Source of the DNA: Colwellia sp. 75C3
Lineage (GTDB): Bacteria; Pseudomonadota; Gammaproteobacteria; Enterobacterales; Alteromonadaceae
Direction of reading: 5' to 3'
NCBI RefSeq assembly: GCF_002836255.1
Contig: NZ_PJAU01000031.1
Span: forward strand, 248,001-312,000
Length of the DNA stretch: 64,000 nt
Shown: piece after piece, positions 10,046 to 19,579 of the stretch
How positions within the stretch are numbered: the first letter of the stretch is position 1
Layout of the letters: the number at the start of each line of letters is the position of its first letter
Notes under the pieces: model-generated
What the model was told of the DNA's origin: nothing
Seen by the model: the letters and a program-made list of their open reading frames with translations, nothing else
Database searches by the model: none
Position numbers and translations under genes: made by a program

Positions 10046-10199
10046 GTTAACTCTCTAGGGTATTAGTAGATATCCAGGCCACATGAATATTAAATCTTCA
10101 AGTCGCTTAGCTATATGATAAAAATAATAAACTTCACATCAGTTAATAATCTAACTATAGTGACACTATTAATGCGCTACAGTAGTCATCAGTGTTCTT

Positions 10200-10892
10200 A
10201 TGAAGCAAGCCGAACAGTCTTTATACCCTAAATTATCGTCAATTTATAATAAAATCCTGCAATTAGCTAGTGCAATTTTGCTTATCATAGTACTGATGAG
10301 TATCTTACAATCTACCGGCGGGAGAAATAACGATAATTTAACCGAACACTTTAACTATATTGCTAAGCAGCAAATTCAACAGGCCATTGCAGGTGTTGCA
10401 GTTATTCTTGAGCAATCTCACCAAAGCAAAATAGATCAAAATGCATTTTTACAGCGTTATTTAGATGGCCTGACAAAAGTTAATTTTGTTAGGCAAGCGC
10501 ATTTATATGATGCATCAGGTTTGCTGTTAATATCGAGTGTTTCGGTAGAAAAAGATAAGCAGGGTAATAAGGTTACTGGCCTTAAAGCTAAGAGTATTAA
10601 AGACCTTTACGGTGTTTCTCCACACCAGCGTAACTTAACAGAGACCTTAACGCCTTTTGTTGAAGAAATTAGACATACAGACTCAAATAGCTATAAACTT
10701 CACGGCTACCTACGATTCACTATAGAACAGTCTTATTTAACTGATATTTTAGCTAAAGCAGACGAAGAACAGCAGTCTTTACAGCGTTTAATGCTTTTAT
10801 TAGCGGGTGTTATTGGCTTTCTACTTACCCGTGGCTTAAATCGATTTAGTCGACGAGGTTATCGTTTAGATGCAAAGGTCGAAAGAGTTTAA
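10200..10892 (+). CDS. YtjB/AhpA (SMP) family membrane protein
   Basis: This 230-residue protein has an N-terminal membrane helix (about residues 20-38), a periplasmic domain of roughly 150 residues, and a second helix near 195-212 followed by a short basic tail. This matches the SMP/AhpA family, once described as affecting haemolysin expression, whose E. coli member YtjB sits divergently beside serB as here. The soluble part resembles a degenerate periplasmic sensor fold, but no kinase or cyclase follows. Its biochemical role is unknown. Its stop lies only 8 bp from the stop of the convergent TatD gene. Confidence 0.78.
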   Translation: MKQAEQSLYPKLSSIYNKILQLASAILLIIVLMSILQSTGGRNNDNLTEHFNYIAKQQIQQAIAGVAVILEQSHQSKIDQNAFLQRYLDGLTKVNFVRQAHLYDASGLLLISSVSVEKDKQGNKVTGLKAKSIKDLYGVSPHQRNLTETLTPFVEEIRHTDSNSYKLHGYLRFTIEQSYLTDILAKADEEQQSLQRLMLLLAGVIGFLLTRGLNRFSRRGYRLDAKVERV

Positions 10893-10900
10893 TCCCCTAT

Positions 10901-11794
10901 CTAACTAAAGAATAGCTGATCTACATTACGCTCAAGCTGAATCGCTATATCGTCAGGTTTTTCAGGGCGTATTGTCGCTAATACTTCAAAAATTTTGATA
11001 ATATTTACGGGTGAATTTACTGCTAAATTAGCTGGTGAGTTAACCGTAAGCCCATTTTCTACTTGCTCATTATCTAGATTAACAGTTAGAACTTCTTGCC
11101 CCATTACTTCTCGACTAATTGGCATTGACGGTGCGTCAGTTTCCAATACTAAACACTCTAACGGTAGGCGTTTGATGGCGTTGATGGTTTTTTTAGCGCG
11201 AGAATAAGTGATAGTGCTACCAACACCGAGTTTAAAGCCTAAATCTATATAACCAATAGCTTGTTGGTAACTACCTGAGAAACCGTGAATTATGCCAGCT
11301 CTATTTAACTTATATCGCTTTAAAAAAGGCATTATCTTATCGTGTGATTGCCTGTGATGAACTATTACCGGTAAGTTTTGTTCTTTAGCTAGGTTGAGTT
11401 GAAAATCAAAAAAGTGCTTTTGATGATGCCAATTATCTTCTGGTGTTTGCCCATGATTCTCAGCATTTTTGGCAATAGCGCCATCAAGGCCTATTTCGCC
11501 TATGGCAATAATATTATTTCGTGATGCAACTACAATCTTGGAGAGTTGGTCTAGGTGAGAGTCATCCAGCCCTTTTAAAAACCAGGGATGAATACCTAAG
11601 CAAGGATAAATCTTTATAGGATTATCATGGTGACGTTTGGCTAGGCTAAGTACTTGAGTAAAGTTATCAGGAGCAATGGAAGGAACAATGATACGCTTTA
11701 TGTCGAGCTCAGCGCATTGAGTTAGCAAAGCCGGTAAATACTCTTTAAAGGCTTTATCATCAAGGTGACAATGACTATCGGTAAACTGCATCAT
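10901..11794 (-). CDS. TatD family metal-dependent hydrolase
   Basis: A TatD-family TIM-barrel hydrolase, a group with metal-dependent DNase activity in several members. Visible metal-site motifs are DSHCHLD at the N-terminus, GEIGLDG near residue 100, HHRQSHD near 150, HGFSGS near 180 and LETDAP near 226, all in family order. At 297 residues it is about 30 longer than usual: between LETDAP and the final helix there is an insertion in which VNSPxN occurs twice (NSPANL, then NSPVNI), where the family has one NxPxN. The start could be the first or second Met. It may be YjjV-like, but the paralogue cannot be assigned by eye. Confidence 0.88.
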   Translation of the reverse strand: MMQFTDSHCHLDDKAFKEYLPALLTQCAELDIKRIIVPSIAPDNFTQVLSLAKRHHDNPIKIYPCLGIHPWFLKGLDDSHLDQLSKIVVASRNNIIAIGEIGLDGAIAKNAENHGQTPEDNWHHQKHFFDFQLNLAKEQNLPVIVHHRQSHDKIMPFLKRYKLNRAGIIHGFSGSYQQAIGYIDLGFKLGVGSTITYSRAKKTINAIKRLPLECLVLETDAPSMPISREVMGQEVLTVNLDNEQVENGLTVNSPANLAVNSPVNIIKIFEVLATIRPEKPDDIAIQLERNVDQLFFS

Positions 11795-11893
11795 TGCCTC
11801 CTTTGGTTGTTTACTCTATATTATTGAGCTTTGAATATTGAGCTCTAACTATTGAGAAGATAACCTCTATTCTTGAATACTAAACCTTTCAGT

Positions 11894-12016
11894 CGTCATG
11901 CTCGTGATGTCTTAATCGAGCATCCAGTTTTAGTTCTGGATTCAGGATAATATGCTCCTGCATTATCTAATAAGTAGCATCCATGCCACGTCCGATCAGT
12001 AACTTCGGGAATGACG
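11894..12016. repeat. Putative MITE-like intergenic element
   Basis: The ends CGTCATGCTCG (11894) and CGGGAATGACG (12006) are imperfect inverted repeats (9 of 11). Inside are two small hairpins: ATGCTCG/CGAGCAT (11898 and 11917) and ATCCAG/CTGGAT (11922 and 11936). The pattern of a CGTCAT end followed by a CCAG/CTGG hairpin resembles dispersed non-coding repeats common in marine gammaproteobacteria. Only one copy is visible here, so its repeat status is inferred. It sits between the TatD gene and argS, in a 294-bp gap with no gene. Confidence 0.45.
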
Positions 12017-12088
12017 TTGAGATTCTAGGTTAGCTTCTCATTTAAATTTATGACTAATTAGGACTAAGCTTTTATTAATAGATATAAA

Positions 12089-13849
12089 TTACATTCTGTC
12101 CATTACTTCAATGCCTAATATATCTAAACCTTGTTTTAATGTATCTGCAACAACTTTACATAAGGCTAAACGTGACGCTTTAATTTCATCGTTAATACCT
12201 TCTTTAAGAATAGGGCAGGCTTCATAAAAACTCATGTAAAGGCTGGCTAATTCATAAAGGTAGTTACATAACAAGTTAGGCGTACATTCGCTAATTACTG
12301 CATCAACGACATCTTCAAGTTGTAATAATTTTAATGCTAACGCTTTTTCTTGTGGTTCGATGATGCTGATAACAGCATCATTCTTTATTGTGCCAGCCTT
12401 ACTCTCTGCTTTAGAAAAGATACTTTGAATACGTGAGTAAGCGTATTGTAAATAAGGAGCGGTAGCACCTTCAAAGCTGAGCATAGTTTTCCAGTTGAAA
12501 ATATAATCACTGGTACGGTTTTTCGATAAATCGGCAAACTTAACTGCGCCAATACCTACTTTCTTTGATATTTCAGCTAAATCAGCATCGGTGATCTCTG
12601 GGTTTTTCTCTTTGATTAATGCTGCAGCACGAACGATAGATTCATCAAGTAATTCTGCTAACTTGATAGTACCGCCAGTACGGGTTTTAAATGGCTTGCC
12701 ATCATCACCCATCATCATACCAAATGGACAATGCTGGTAACCGACATTGTCAGGTAAGAAGCCAGCTTTACGTGAAACAATTTCAACTTGTTTAAAGTGT
12801 AATGCTTGACGAGCATCAGTAAAAATAATGATGCGATTAGCAGCTAGCTTACCGCTACGGTAGCGACATGCAGATAAATCGGTAGTAGCATATAAGAAAC
12901 CGCCACCCGACTTTTGTACGATGAATACTGGCGCTTCACCATCTTTGTTAGCCATTTCATTAATGAAAACAACTTTAGCGCCTTGACTCTCTTCAGCAAT
13001 CTTTGTCGCCATCAGTTCATCAACTACTGTTGATAAGTCATCATTATAAGCACTTTCGCCCATAATATCAGAGCGCTTTAATGACACATTTAATTTAGCG
13101 TAAATTTCTTCACTGTGGGTGATTGAAATATCAATAAATTGTTGCCATAACTTAGCACAGCCTTCATCACCACTTTGCAGCTTAACTACATCAGCACGGG
13201 CTCTATCGGCAAAACCTTCTTCGTTGTCAAAGCGTACTTTGGCTTCACGGTAAAAGTTCTCTAAATCGGCAAGGGCAGTTTCAGCCACTTCATCACTAGC
13301 AAGTTTATCGCTTAAATGTGCGATTAACATACCAAATTGCGTGCCCCAATCACCCATGTGATTTTGACGAATAACTTTGTCACCACGAAACTCTAGTGCG
13401 CGTACAACAGCGTCACCAATGATAGTTGAACGTAAGTGACCAACATGCATTTCTTTAGCAAGGTTAGGCGCTGAATAATCAACCACTACTGTTTGTGGCT
13501 CATCACCAGGAGTAGCACCGCGTTGTGCTACGCCGATGTTGTCATCTTTTGCAACTTTGTTAAGTTGCTCAGCTAACCAGTTTTCATCTAAATGAATATT
13601 GATAAAACCAGGACCAGCGAGTTCAATTTTACTAGCGATACCGGCTAGATCTAACTCGGCAACAACCTTGGTTGCTAACTCACGTGGGTTAGTTTTTAGC
13701 TTTTTTGCTGCGCCCATAACACCATTGGCTTGATAATCACCAAAATTCGGACGATTAGACAAACTAAGGGCAGGGTTAGTACCTATCGGTAAGCCCGCAG
13801 CAACCATAGCTGCACTGACTTTTTTACTTAAAATTTCTTTAATATTCAT
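12089..13849 (-). CDS. argS: Arginyl-tRNA synthetase
   Basis: ArgRS charges tRNA-Arg with arginine. It is a class I synthetase: the HIGH-like motif is HVGHLRS near residue 130 in the ArgRS context NLAKEMHVGHL, and MMGDDGKPFKTRTGG lies in the catalytic core at the KMSKS position, where ArgRS is often degenerate. The N-terminal Add1-type domain (about 1-110) and the C-terminal anticodon-binding helical domain ending in EVMDRM are both present. Length (586) is typical. The upstream spacer holds two different repeat elements. Confidence 0.97.
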   Translation of the reverse strand: MNIKEILSKKVSAAMVAAGLPIGTNPALSLSNRPNFGDYQANGVMGAAKKLKTNPRELATKVVAELDLAGIASKIELAGPGFINIHLDENWLAEQLNKVAKDDNIGVAQRGATPGDEPQTVVVDYSAPNLAKEMHVGHLRSTIIGDAVVRALEFRGDKVIRQNHMGDWGTQFGMLIAHLSDKLASDEVAETALADLENFYREAKVRFDNEEGFADRARADVVKLQSGDEGCAKLWQQFIDISITHSEEIYAKLNVSLKRSDIMGESAYNDDLSTVVDELMATKIAEESQGAKVVFINEMANKDGEAPVFIVQKSGGGFLYATTDLSACRYRSGKLAANRIIIFTDARQALHFKQVEIVSRKAGFLPDNVGYQHCPFGMMMGDDGKPFKTRTGGTIKLAELLDESIVRAAALIKEKNPEITDADLAEISKKVGIGAVKFADLSKNRTSDYIFNWKTMLSFEGATAPYLQYAYSRIQSIFSKAESKAGTIKNDAVISIIEPQEKALALKLLQLEDVVDAVISECTPNLLCNYLYELASLYMSFYEACPILKEGINDEIKASRLALCKVVADTLKQGLDILGIEVMDRM

Positions 13850-13874
13850 GTAATAGACTCTTTATCATTGTTAT

Positions 13875-13948
13875 TTGGCTCAAGGCATTCATCAATCGTG
13901 CTCATTGACATGCGTCAACTCCGCGCGATTTCTTTTCCCTTGAACCAA
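13875..13948 (+). repeat. Hairpin repeat, copy 1 (argS-prfC spacer)
   Basis: One of six copies of a long-hairpin repeat. Apex TTGAC-ATGC-GTCAA (13905-13918), middle arms ATCGTGC/GCGCGAT (13895 and 13923), outer arms TTGGCTCAAGG/CCTTGAACCAA (13875 and 13938, 10 of 11 paired). The middle-arm sequence differs from other copies on both sides together. Confidence 0.8.
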
Positions 13949-14064
13949 CTAACTGCGATAAAGAAGCTATTACGCAGTTAGTGAAATTTATTATTGTTTA
14001 TGTCCGATGTTTTACGAAATAAATCATCAAAAATAATATCAACTTACTCATGTTTGGTTAAGTA

Positions 14065-14166
14065 GATAGCGTTATAGCAAGGCGCTTAATCATTTTTATA
14101 AAAGAGCTTAGTACACTAAGTGACTGCATCAAAATGTTTAAGCAACGCCGCTAGAACGTTATATAC
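14065..14166. repeat. Second palindromic element, about 102 bp
   Basis: An imperfect inverted repeat centred on CTTAGT-AC-ACTAAG (14107-14120). The outer arms AGCGTTATAGCAAGGCGCTT (from 14068) and the reverse complement of the sequence ending at 14166 align with scattered mismatches over about 35 bp. It abuts the 3' end of prfC (stop at 14179) and may double as its terminator, though no T run follows on the minus strand. Confidence 0.55.
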
Positions 14167-14178
14167 GACACCAAAAGG

Positions 14179-15759
14179 TTAGTGTTCACGGGTCGAGTGA
14201 AACTGTATATCTGGGTTTCTTTCTTGTGCTAGCGATAAATTAACCATCGTCGGTGCGATGTACGTTAAGTTATTACCACCATCATATGCTAGGTAATCAC
14301 CCGATTTCTTTTTAAATTGCTCTAAAGTGCGCTCATCATCACAAGTACACCAGCGTGCAGTAGCAACACTAATGGCTTCGTATATAGCATCAACTTTATA
14401 TTCAGTTTTCAAACGTTGCACAACAACTTCAAACTGCAATACACCTACAGCACCAACAATCATATCGTTGTTAATGAATGGTCTAAATACTTGTACAGCA
14501 CCTTCTTCAGATAACTGAATCAGACCTTTCTGTAATTGTTTAGCTTTTAACGGATCACGAAGACGAATACGACGGAACATTTCAGGTGCGAAGTTAGGAA
14601 TACCACTAAACTTCATCATTTCACCCGAGGTAAACGTATCACCTATCTGAATACTACCGTGGTTGTGCAAACCAATAATATCACCGGCAAAGGCTTCCTC
14701 AACGTTTGATCGATCGCCAGCCATAAAGGTTACCGCATCGGCGATTTTGACATCTTTACCAATACGTACTTGTTTCATTTTCATACCTTTTTCATATTTG
14801 CCAGAGCAAATACGCATAAAGGCGATACGGTCACGATGTTTTGGATCCATATTGGCTTGAATTTTAAATATAAAACCTGAGAACTTTTCTTCTGTCGCAG
14901 TTACTTCGCGTAAATCTGTTTTGCGAGGTAATGGCTTCGGTGCCCATTTAGTCAAACCATCAAGCATGTGGTCAACACCAAAGTTACCTAGTGCAGTACC
15001 AAAGAATACTGGCGTTAATTCACCATTTAAGAATTCTTCTAAATTAAAATCATGAGAAGCGCCGGAAACAAGCTCTAATTCTTCACGTAAATCATCAGCA
15101 TAGTTACCAATTATTTTATCAAGTTCAGGATTATTAAGACCTTTAATAACGCGCTTTTCTTGAATCATGTGGCCTAGGCCTGATTGATACAAGGTGATTT
15201 CGTCATCAAGAATATGGTAAATGCCTTTAAATTCTTTACCCATGCCTATTGGCCAAGTAATAGCAGCACATTTAATTTTTAATACGTCTTCAACTTCATC
15301 CATAACTTCCATTGGGTCACGTACATCGCGATCCATTTTGTTCATGAAGGTAATGATTGGCGTATCGCGAAGACGAGTAACTTCCATTAACTTAACGGTA
15401 CGTGCTTCAACACCTTTGGCAACGTCAATTACCATTAAACATGAATCAACGGCGGTCAGTGTACGGTAAGTATCTTCTGAGAAATCTTCATGACCAGGAG
15501 TATCAAGTAAGTTTACTAAACAGTCATTGTAAGGAAATTGCATTACCGAGGTAGTAATTGATATACCACGCTCTTTTTCCATTTCCATCCAGTCAGATTT
15601 TGCGTGTTGACCTGATTTTTTACCTTTTACCGTACCGGCTCTTTGTAAGGCTTGGCCAAACAAAAGCACTTTTTCGGTGATGGTGGTTTTACCCGCATCG
15701 GGGTGAGAAATAATGGCAAAGGTGCGACGTAAATCGACTTGCTGTTGCTGTACAGACAT
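14179..15759 (-). CDS. prfC: Peptide chain release factor 3
   Basis: RF3 is the translational GTPase that drives RF1/RF2 off the ribosome after termination. G-domain motifs are in order: SHPDAGKTT (G1), RGISITTSV (G2), DTPGHEDF (G3) and NKMD (G4). The 526-residue length and the domain II/III sequence fit RF3 rather than EF-G. In E. coli the order is holD-rimI-yjjG-prfC; here holD and rimI also lie upstream on the same strand, but yjjG is replaced by an unrelated 82-codon gene. Confidence 0.97.
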   Translation of the reverse strand: MSVQQQQVDLRRTFAIISHPDAGKTTITEKVLLFGQALQRAGTVKGKKSGQHAKSDWMEMEKERGISITTSVMQFPYNDCLVNLLDTPGHEDFSEDTYRTLTAVDSCLMVIDVAKGVEARTVKLMEVTRLRDTPIITFMNKMDRDVRDPMEVMDEVEDVLKIKCAAITWPIGMGKEFKGIYHILDDEITLYQSGLGHMIQEKRVIKGLNNPELDKIIGNYADDLREELELVSGASHDFNLEEFLNGELTPVFFGTALGNFGVDHMLDGLTKWAPKPLPRKTDLREVTATEEKFSGFIFKIQANMDPKHRDRIAFMRICSGKYEKGMKMKQVRIGKDVKIADAVTFMAGDRSNVEEAFAGDIIGLHNHGSIQIGDTFTSGEMMKFSGIPNFAPEMFRRIRLRDPLKAKQLQKGLIQLSEEGAVQVFRPFINNDMIVGAVGVLQFEVVVQRLKTEYKVDAIYEAISVATARWCTCDDERTLEQFKKKSGDYLAYDGGNNLTYIAPTMVNLSLAQERNPDIQFHSTREH

Positions 15760-16074
15760 GCAAATTACCTGTTAAGTAAATAGTGGAGAAGCTCCTTGAG
15801 TACTTGGCTTAGTATTAACCTTAGTACAGGGCTTTTCATCATAATTAAAAAATTGCGCGCATTATAACATTAAAATAGAAAAAATTTGTAAAAAGCAGCG
15901 TTTATAAAAACTAACTTTTTATATCGCTAAAAGGGGAATTAATGGAACTTAAAAATAATGGCAGGAGAGGTCTGTTTACTTTACTGTAACTTTAGATAAG
16001 CCGACATGAAATTGACGAAAAATATGTTGCTAAAGAGATAGTTTTCTAAAGTTTAATTAGCTTACTTTGAGCAA
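15760..16074. other. prfC upstream region
   Basis: This 315-bp gap holds a minus-strand TATAAT at 15861-15866 followed by a GC-rich stretch (GCGCGC), the kind of discriminator seen in growth-rate-controlled genes. No convincing -35 lies 16-18 bp before it. Nothing else is recognised. Confidence 0.4.
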
Positions 16075-16323
16075 TTAGATGAATAAGTTTGAAATAAATT
16101 GAGATTCATTTTGGTCCAATAAGGGGGTAGGTCGCGGGGTGAATTTTACCACTTTATTATCATTGCTTGCTGGATTCACTTGGCTAGATAATAATGCAAA
16201 AGCTTGATGTTCGCTAAGTCCCGTAAGTTGGCTGATTTTTCTCAATGCATCACTTACAACAAGGTTTGCTACACCTTCATTCGAGAGTTGGCTATCTGTA
16301 GTGGGAATTATTTTAGTAAACAT
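16075..16323 (-). CDS. Hypothetical protein, 82 residues
   Basis: I do not recognise this protein. It is predicted to be soluble, with a helical segment LRKISQLTGLSEHQAFALLS (about residues 27-46) that resembles a small helix-turn-helix or UBA-like fold, then a basic stretch VKFTPRP. No signal peptide or membrane helix is seen. It starts with ATG 184 bp downstream of rimI, codirectional with holD-rimI and prfC, in the slot occupied by yjjG in E. coli. Its codon use looks like its neighbours. It could be a real lineage-specific gene; coding status rests on the open frame and position only. Confidence 0.55.
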   Translation of the reverse strand: MFTKIIPTTDSQLSNEGVANLVVSDALRKISQLTGLSEHQAFALLSSQVNPASNDNKVVKFTPRPTPLLDQNESQFISNLFI

Positions 16324-16506
16324 ACTGTTCTCATCATCACTTGTTAAAAACCTTGTTAGGAATCTTAGTAAGTATCTTGTTGAGTATATTAACTAAAACA
16401 GAGAGATTAACTAGCCACTTTGCGTGTGAAAATGTTGTTGTTTGTTAATGGATGGCTAGTTTGGTATTTACTTAGGGGGTGATTATCAGTCTATTGACGT
16501 TTTTTA

Positions 16507-16995
16507 TTAGCATTTCAATGACATAACAATAGCATCTTCATAACCAAAGCCTGAACTGCTCGGGTAGTAACCTGTACGACGATCAATTTCGATAAAACCA
16601 GCATTCATATAAAGCATTTGAGCTGCTATATTTTTAGCGCGCACTTCTAAAAACACTTTAGTGGTACCCAGTTTTTTAGCTTGGGCTAAAAACTGGTTAA
16701 GCAATGCTTTACCGTATCCCTTACCTTGCTCTGTTGGTACTACACAAATATCCATCAGTGTTGCTTCACCAATAACATATTCACCAATATAAAAACCTAT
16801 AGCATGCTCGGCTGAGAGATCTTTTTCAGTTACTTGAAAAAAATCGCCAAAATAACGGCCACCAATACAGCTTGAAAAAGTTTTTTCACTCCAAGGATGT
16901 GAATGACAAGCAAGTTCAATGGGCATTAACTTATCTACATCGGCTTGTGCTATTTCAGTAAAGTATTTTGTGCTATTTTTTGCTGCATTACTCAT
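16507..16995 (-). CDS. rimI: Ribosomal protein S18 alanine N-acetyltransferase
   Basis: RimI is a GNAT acetyltransferase that modifies the N-terminal alanine of ribosomal protein S18. The acetyl-CoA loop EQGKGYGKALL (Q/RxxGxG/A) follows the strand ATLMDICVVP, and the RimI-typical FLEVRAKNIAAQMLYMNAGF and R-RTGYYP segments follow. Length 162 is close to the E. coli enzyme, with a slightly longer N-terminus. It lies 9 bp downstream of holD on the same strand, the standard holD-rimI pair. Confidence 0.92.
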   Translation of the reverse strand: MSNAAKNSTKYFTEIAQADVDKLMPIELACHSHPWSEKTFSSCIGGRYFGDFFQVTEKDLSAEHAIGFYIGEYVIGEATLMDICVVPTEQGKGYGKALLNQFLAQAKKLGTTKVFLEVRAKNIAAQMLYMNAGFIEIDRRTGYYPSSSGFGYEDAIVMSLKC

Positions 16996-17004
16996 TGTAT
17001 TTAC

Positions 17005-17385
17005 TTACTCTTGTGTTTTTTTAGTCAGTAATTGCCATAATTGCTTTTTAAGCGCAGGCGACTTTGATATTTCGGCGATAGTAGGCGTAATAAGCTGCTG
17101 CTCAAGCCATTGTATTTCATTCTTAGATGATACTGAGGTGAAATACCAGTTAAATAGCCCTAAGTTTAAGTGGTCATCTTGGTGACTAATTTCACCGATA
17201 CTTAAACCCGTTGCTAATAAAATGTCATTGAATAGTTGTTGCTTTGCTAACTCATTTAAATCGATATCAAGATAGCTGTTGGGTTGAGTTTGGGTTGCGG
17301 CATTTACAGACTGAGAAGTACGGCGCTGCCAAAGGCTGATGCCCATTTCAGTGAGTTGCTCAAATTGATGTTGGTTAATGCTCAT
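17005..17385 (-). CDS. holD: DNA polymerase III psi subunit
   Basis: Psi links the clamp-loader complex with chi and single-stranded-DNA-binding protein at the replication fork. The protein is fast-evolving, so the call relies on the N-terminal pattern QLTEMGISLWQRR (E. coli QLGITQWSLRR), the C-terminal helix with SPALKKQLWQLL, the size (126 residues; E. coli 137) and its place directly before rimI. No other family fits. The N-terminal motif is the part that contacts chi in the known family. Confidence 0.8.
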   Translation of the reverse strand: MSINQHQFEQLTEMGISLWQRRTSQSVNAATQTQPNSYLDIDLNELAKQQLFNDILLATGLSIGEISHQDDHLNLGLFNWYFTSVSSKNEIQWLEQQLITPTIAEISKSPALKKQLWQLLTKKTQE

Positions 17386-17577
17386 CAGTGATGGCTCATT
17401 TGCTAGTACAACGTAAGGTTAAATATAATGACAGAATTAGTTGCTGACTAAAAGCAGATAAATTAATGTTGCGCTAAGTATTATTTAATAAGTTATTTTG
17501 GTCATGGCTAGTAGTTTGACTTTTAAATTTACTAGATGATTTATCAGGGAGATATAGATATAACACAGGAGAAAAAA

Positions 17578-17654
17578 TGGCAGGGGTGGAGAGACTCGAA
17601 CTCCCAACCATCGGTTTTGGAGACCGCTGTTCTACCAATTGGAACTACACCCCT
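17578..17654 (-). tRNA. tRNA-Trp (anticodon CCA)
   Basis: A full cloverleaf on the minus strand: acceptor AGGGGTG pairs with CACCCCT, discriminator G, and CCA is encoded (17578-17580). The anticodon loop CTCCAAA carries CCA at 17618-17620, and the T arm contains GTTCGAGTC. It is a single tRNA gene, 77 nt including CCA, about 190 bp before holD. Confidence 0.97.
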
Positions 17655-17667
17655 GCAGCTGAAACGA

Positions 17668-17695
17668 ATTATACTGATGCGAGCTAAAAGGTAAA
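17668..17695 (-). promoter_or_regulatory. Promoter of tRNA-Trp
   Basis: Minus-strand TTTACC (17690-17695) and TATAAT (17668-17673) are 16 bp apart. They lie 13 bp before the mature 5' end of the tRNA. Confidence 0.6.
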
Positions 17696-17815
17696 GCTCT
17701 AATACGATTTATTTACTAAAAATTGACTGTTTGCCTGATTTAACAACAAACTGGCAGTTAAGTAAGCAGTTTGTTGCTAGGTTAATTCTGAATTTTGTTT
17801 TAAAATTCAATTTTG

Positions 17816-19579
17816 TTACTTACCGGGTAGCCCTTGATGACAAAAACGGTATTTCTCTGGATAAGGAAAAACATCTTTATAAATACCATTGGCGACATCT
17901 TTTTGGCATTGTTGCCAATATTTTGCTGTTAACAAATCGTCATGGTGTATTTTAAATGCTTTTAAATAACTGGGATTTGCCAATGCAAAGGTCGCTATTT
18001 CTTCTGGGAACATATCTCCAGGTAATACTGTATACCAAGGTTCAGCAGCGTATAGTTGTTCTTCAGTAACCGCCTTAGGCTTCTCCCGAAAGTTGACCTC
18101 ATTCATATAGGTTATTTCATCGTAATCATAAAAAATCACCCGTCCATGGCGAGTAACACCAAAGTTTTTGAGTAACATATCACCTGGAAATATATCTGCG
18201 GAGATAAGTTGTTTAATCGCTTCACCATAACCAAACATGGCATTGTCTATTTTTTCTTGGGCTTTGTTTTTAAGGGCATCTATTAGATATAGATTAAGTG
18301 GCACCATACGACGCTCTATATAGACATGCTCAATAATAAGAAGCTCGTCTTCTCCCTCTCCCTCATAACGAATAATTGATGAAGCTACTTTTTGTAATTC
18401 AGCTAACAGTTCATCGTTAAAACGTTTTTTGGGGAAAGCGACTTCGGAATACTCCATGGTATCCGCCATGCGACCGACTCTGTCATGTAGCTTAACTAAA
18501 CGATACTTGCCTTTGACATCTTTTTTAGTCATGTTTTTACTGGGTGAGAACTTATCTTTAATAATCTTAAAAACATAGGGGTATGAGGGCAGGGTAAATA
18601 CCGACATCACCATACCTTTGATACCGGCAGCTAATTCAAATTGGTCATCACTGCTCTCTAGGTGGTTAAGGAAATCTCGATAGAATTGTGTTTTACCTTG
18701 TTTATGAAAGCCAATTGCCGAATATAAATCAGCTTTAGTTTTATGAGGCATAAGCCCTTGTAGGAAATTAACTAAGGCATAAGGATGCTGACAATCTACA
18801 AAAAAGTAAGCGCGGGCAAAACCAAATACCACCGCCATACTTTCGCTGGTAGTTAATAGTGCATCTAAGTATAAACCGCCTTTTTCGTTATTAAGTACCG
18901 CGACAATAAATGGAGTTTCTCCTGCAGGAGATAAAACCCGACCAATTAAATAGGCACCTTTGTTACGGTAAAAAGTAAAGTTTAAAATATCAAACTGTAA
19001 ATCTTCTAGTTTTACGCGAGTTTTATGTGCTTTACGGCGAAAGGTATTGATAAGTGCATCAACATCACGGTCGAGGTTTTCAAAAGGAATAACCGTTCTA
19101 TGATTGTTCATAATGTCACAGATGGTTTGTTTTAAGCCCAATACTTCCGGCTTATAAGAGGTATAAATTTCTGGTGCTGCTTTATCATCAAGTCGGTGCG
19201 CGGTACTTTCCACAAAAATATAATCATTATGATAATACTTACGTTCAAATAAATGACAAAAAACCGAGTTATAAAAGGTTTCAGCCAATTCAGGTTGCAT
19301 ATGATTGGTTAATAAATCGGAGTAAACAGCTTTAACTTGCTGCCACAACGCGTTATCAAGTGAGCTAATATCGAAGTTTTCTTTTATATGGTTGAAAGTT
19401 TCAGTTACACGATCATCATAAAAAGTAGTTCTGGCTCTGGCCGAACGATGAATTTCATTCCATTGGCATTGTTGAAATCGCTCTCGGGCTGATTGAGTAA
19501 TCTCAGTGAAAAGTGCAACATGGTGTTCAAAGCCGTTAATAATAGTGGAGGCTATAGTAAGCGCAAGTTCATTTTTCAT
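17816..19579 (-). CDS. aceK: Isocitrate dehydrogenase kinase/phosphatase
   Basis: AceK phosphorylates and dephosphorylates isocitrate dehydrogenase, setting the split between the TCA cycle and the glyoxylate bypass during growth on acetate or fatty acids. The 587-residue length and the N-terminal regulatory half followed by an atypical kinase half (AGIKGMVMSVFTLPSYPYVFKI around residue 315; FFDYDEI-like DYDEITYMNEVNFR near 500) match the family. It is monocistronic here and not linked to aceA or aceB inside this window, as in many Alteromonadales. Confidence 0.95.
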   Translation of the reverse strand: MKNELALTIASTIINGFEHHVALFTEITQSARERFQQCQWNEIHRSARARTTFYDDRVTETFNHIKENFDISSLDNALWQQVKAVYSDLLTNHMQPELAETFYNSVFCHLFERKYYHNDYIFVESTAHRLDDKAAPEIYTSYKPEVLGLKQTICDIMNNHRTVIPFENLDRDVDALINTFRRKAHKTRVKLEDLQFDILNFTFYRNKGAYLIGRVLSPAGETPFIVAVLNNEKGGLYLDALLTTSESMAVVFGFARAYFFVDCQHPYALVNFLQGLMPHKTKADLYSAIGFHKQGKTQFYRDFLNHLESSDDQFELAAGIKGMVMSVFTLPSYPYVFKIIKDKFSPSKNMTKKDVKGKYRLVKLHDRVGRMADTMEYSEVAFPKKRFNDELLAELQKVASSIIRYEGEGEDELLIIEHVYIERRMVPLNLYLIDALKNKAQEKIDNAMFGYGEAIKQLISADIFPGDMLLKNFGVTRHGRVIFYDYDEITYMNEVNFREKPKAVTEEQLYAAEPWYTVLPGDMFPEEIATFALANPSYLKAFKIHHDDLLTAKYWQQCQKDVANGIYKDVFPYPEKYRFCHQGLPGK

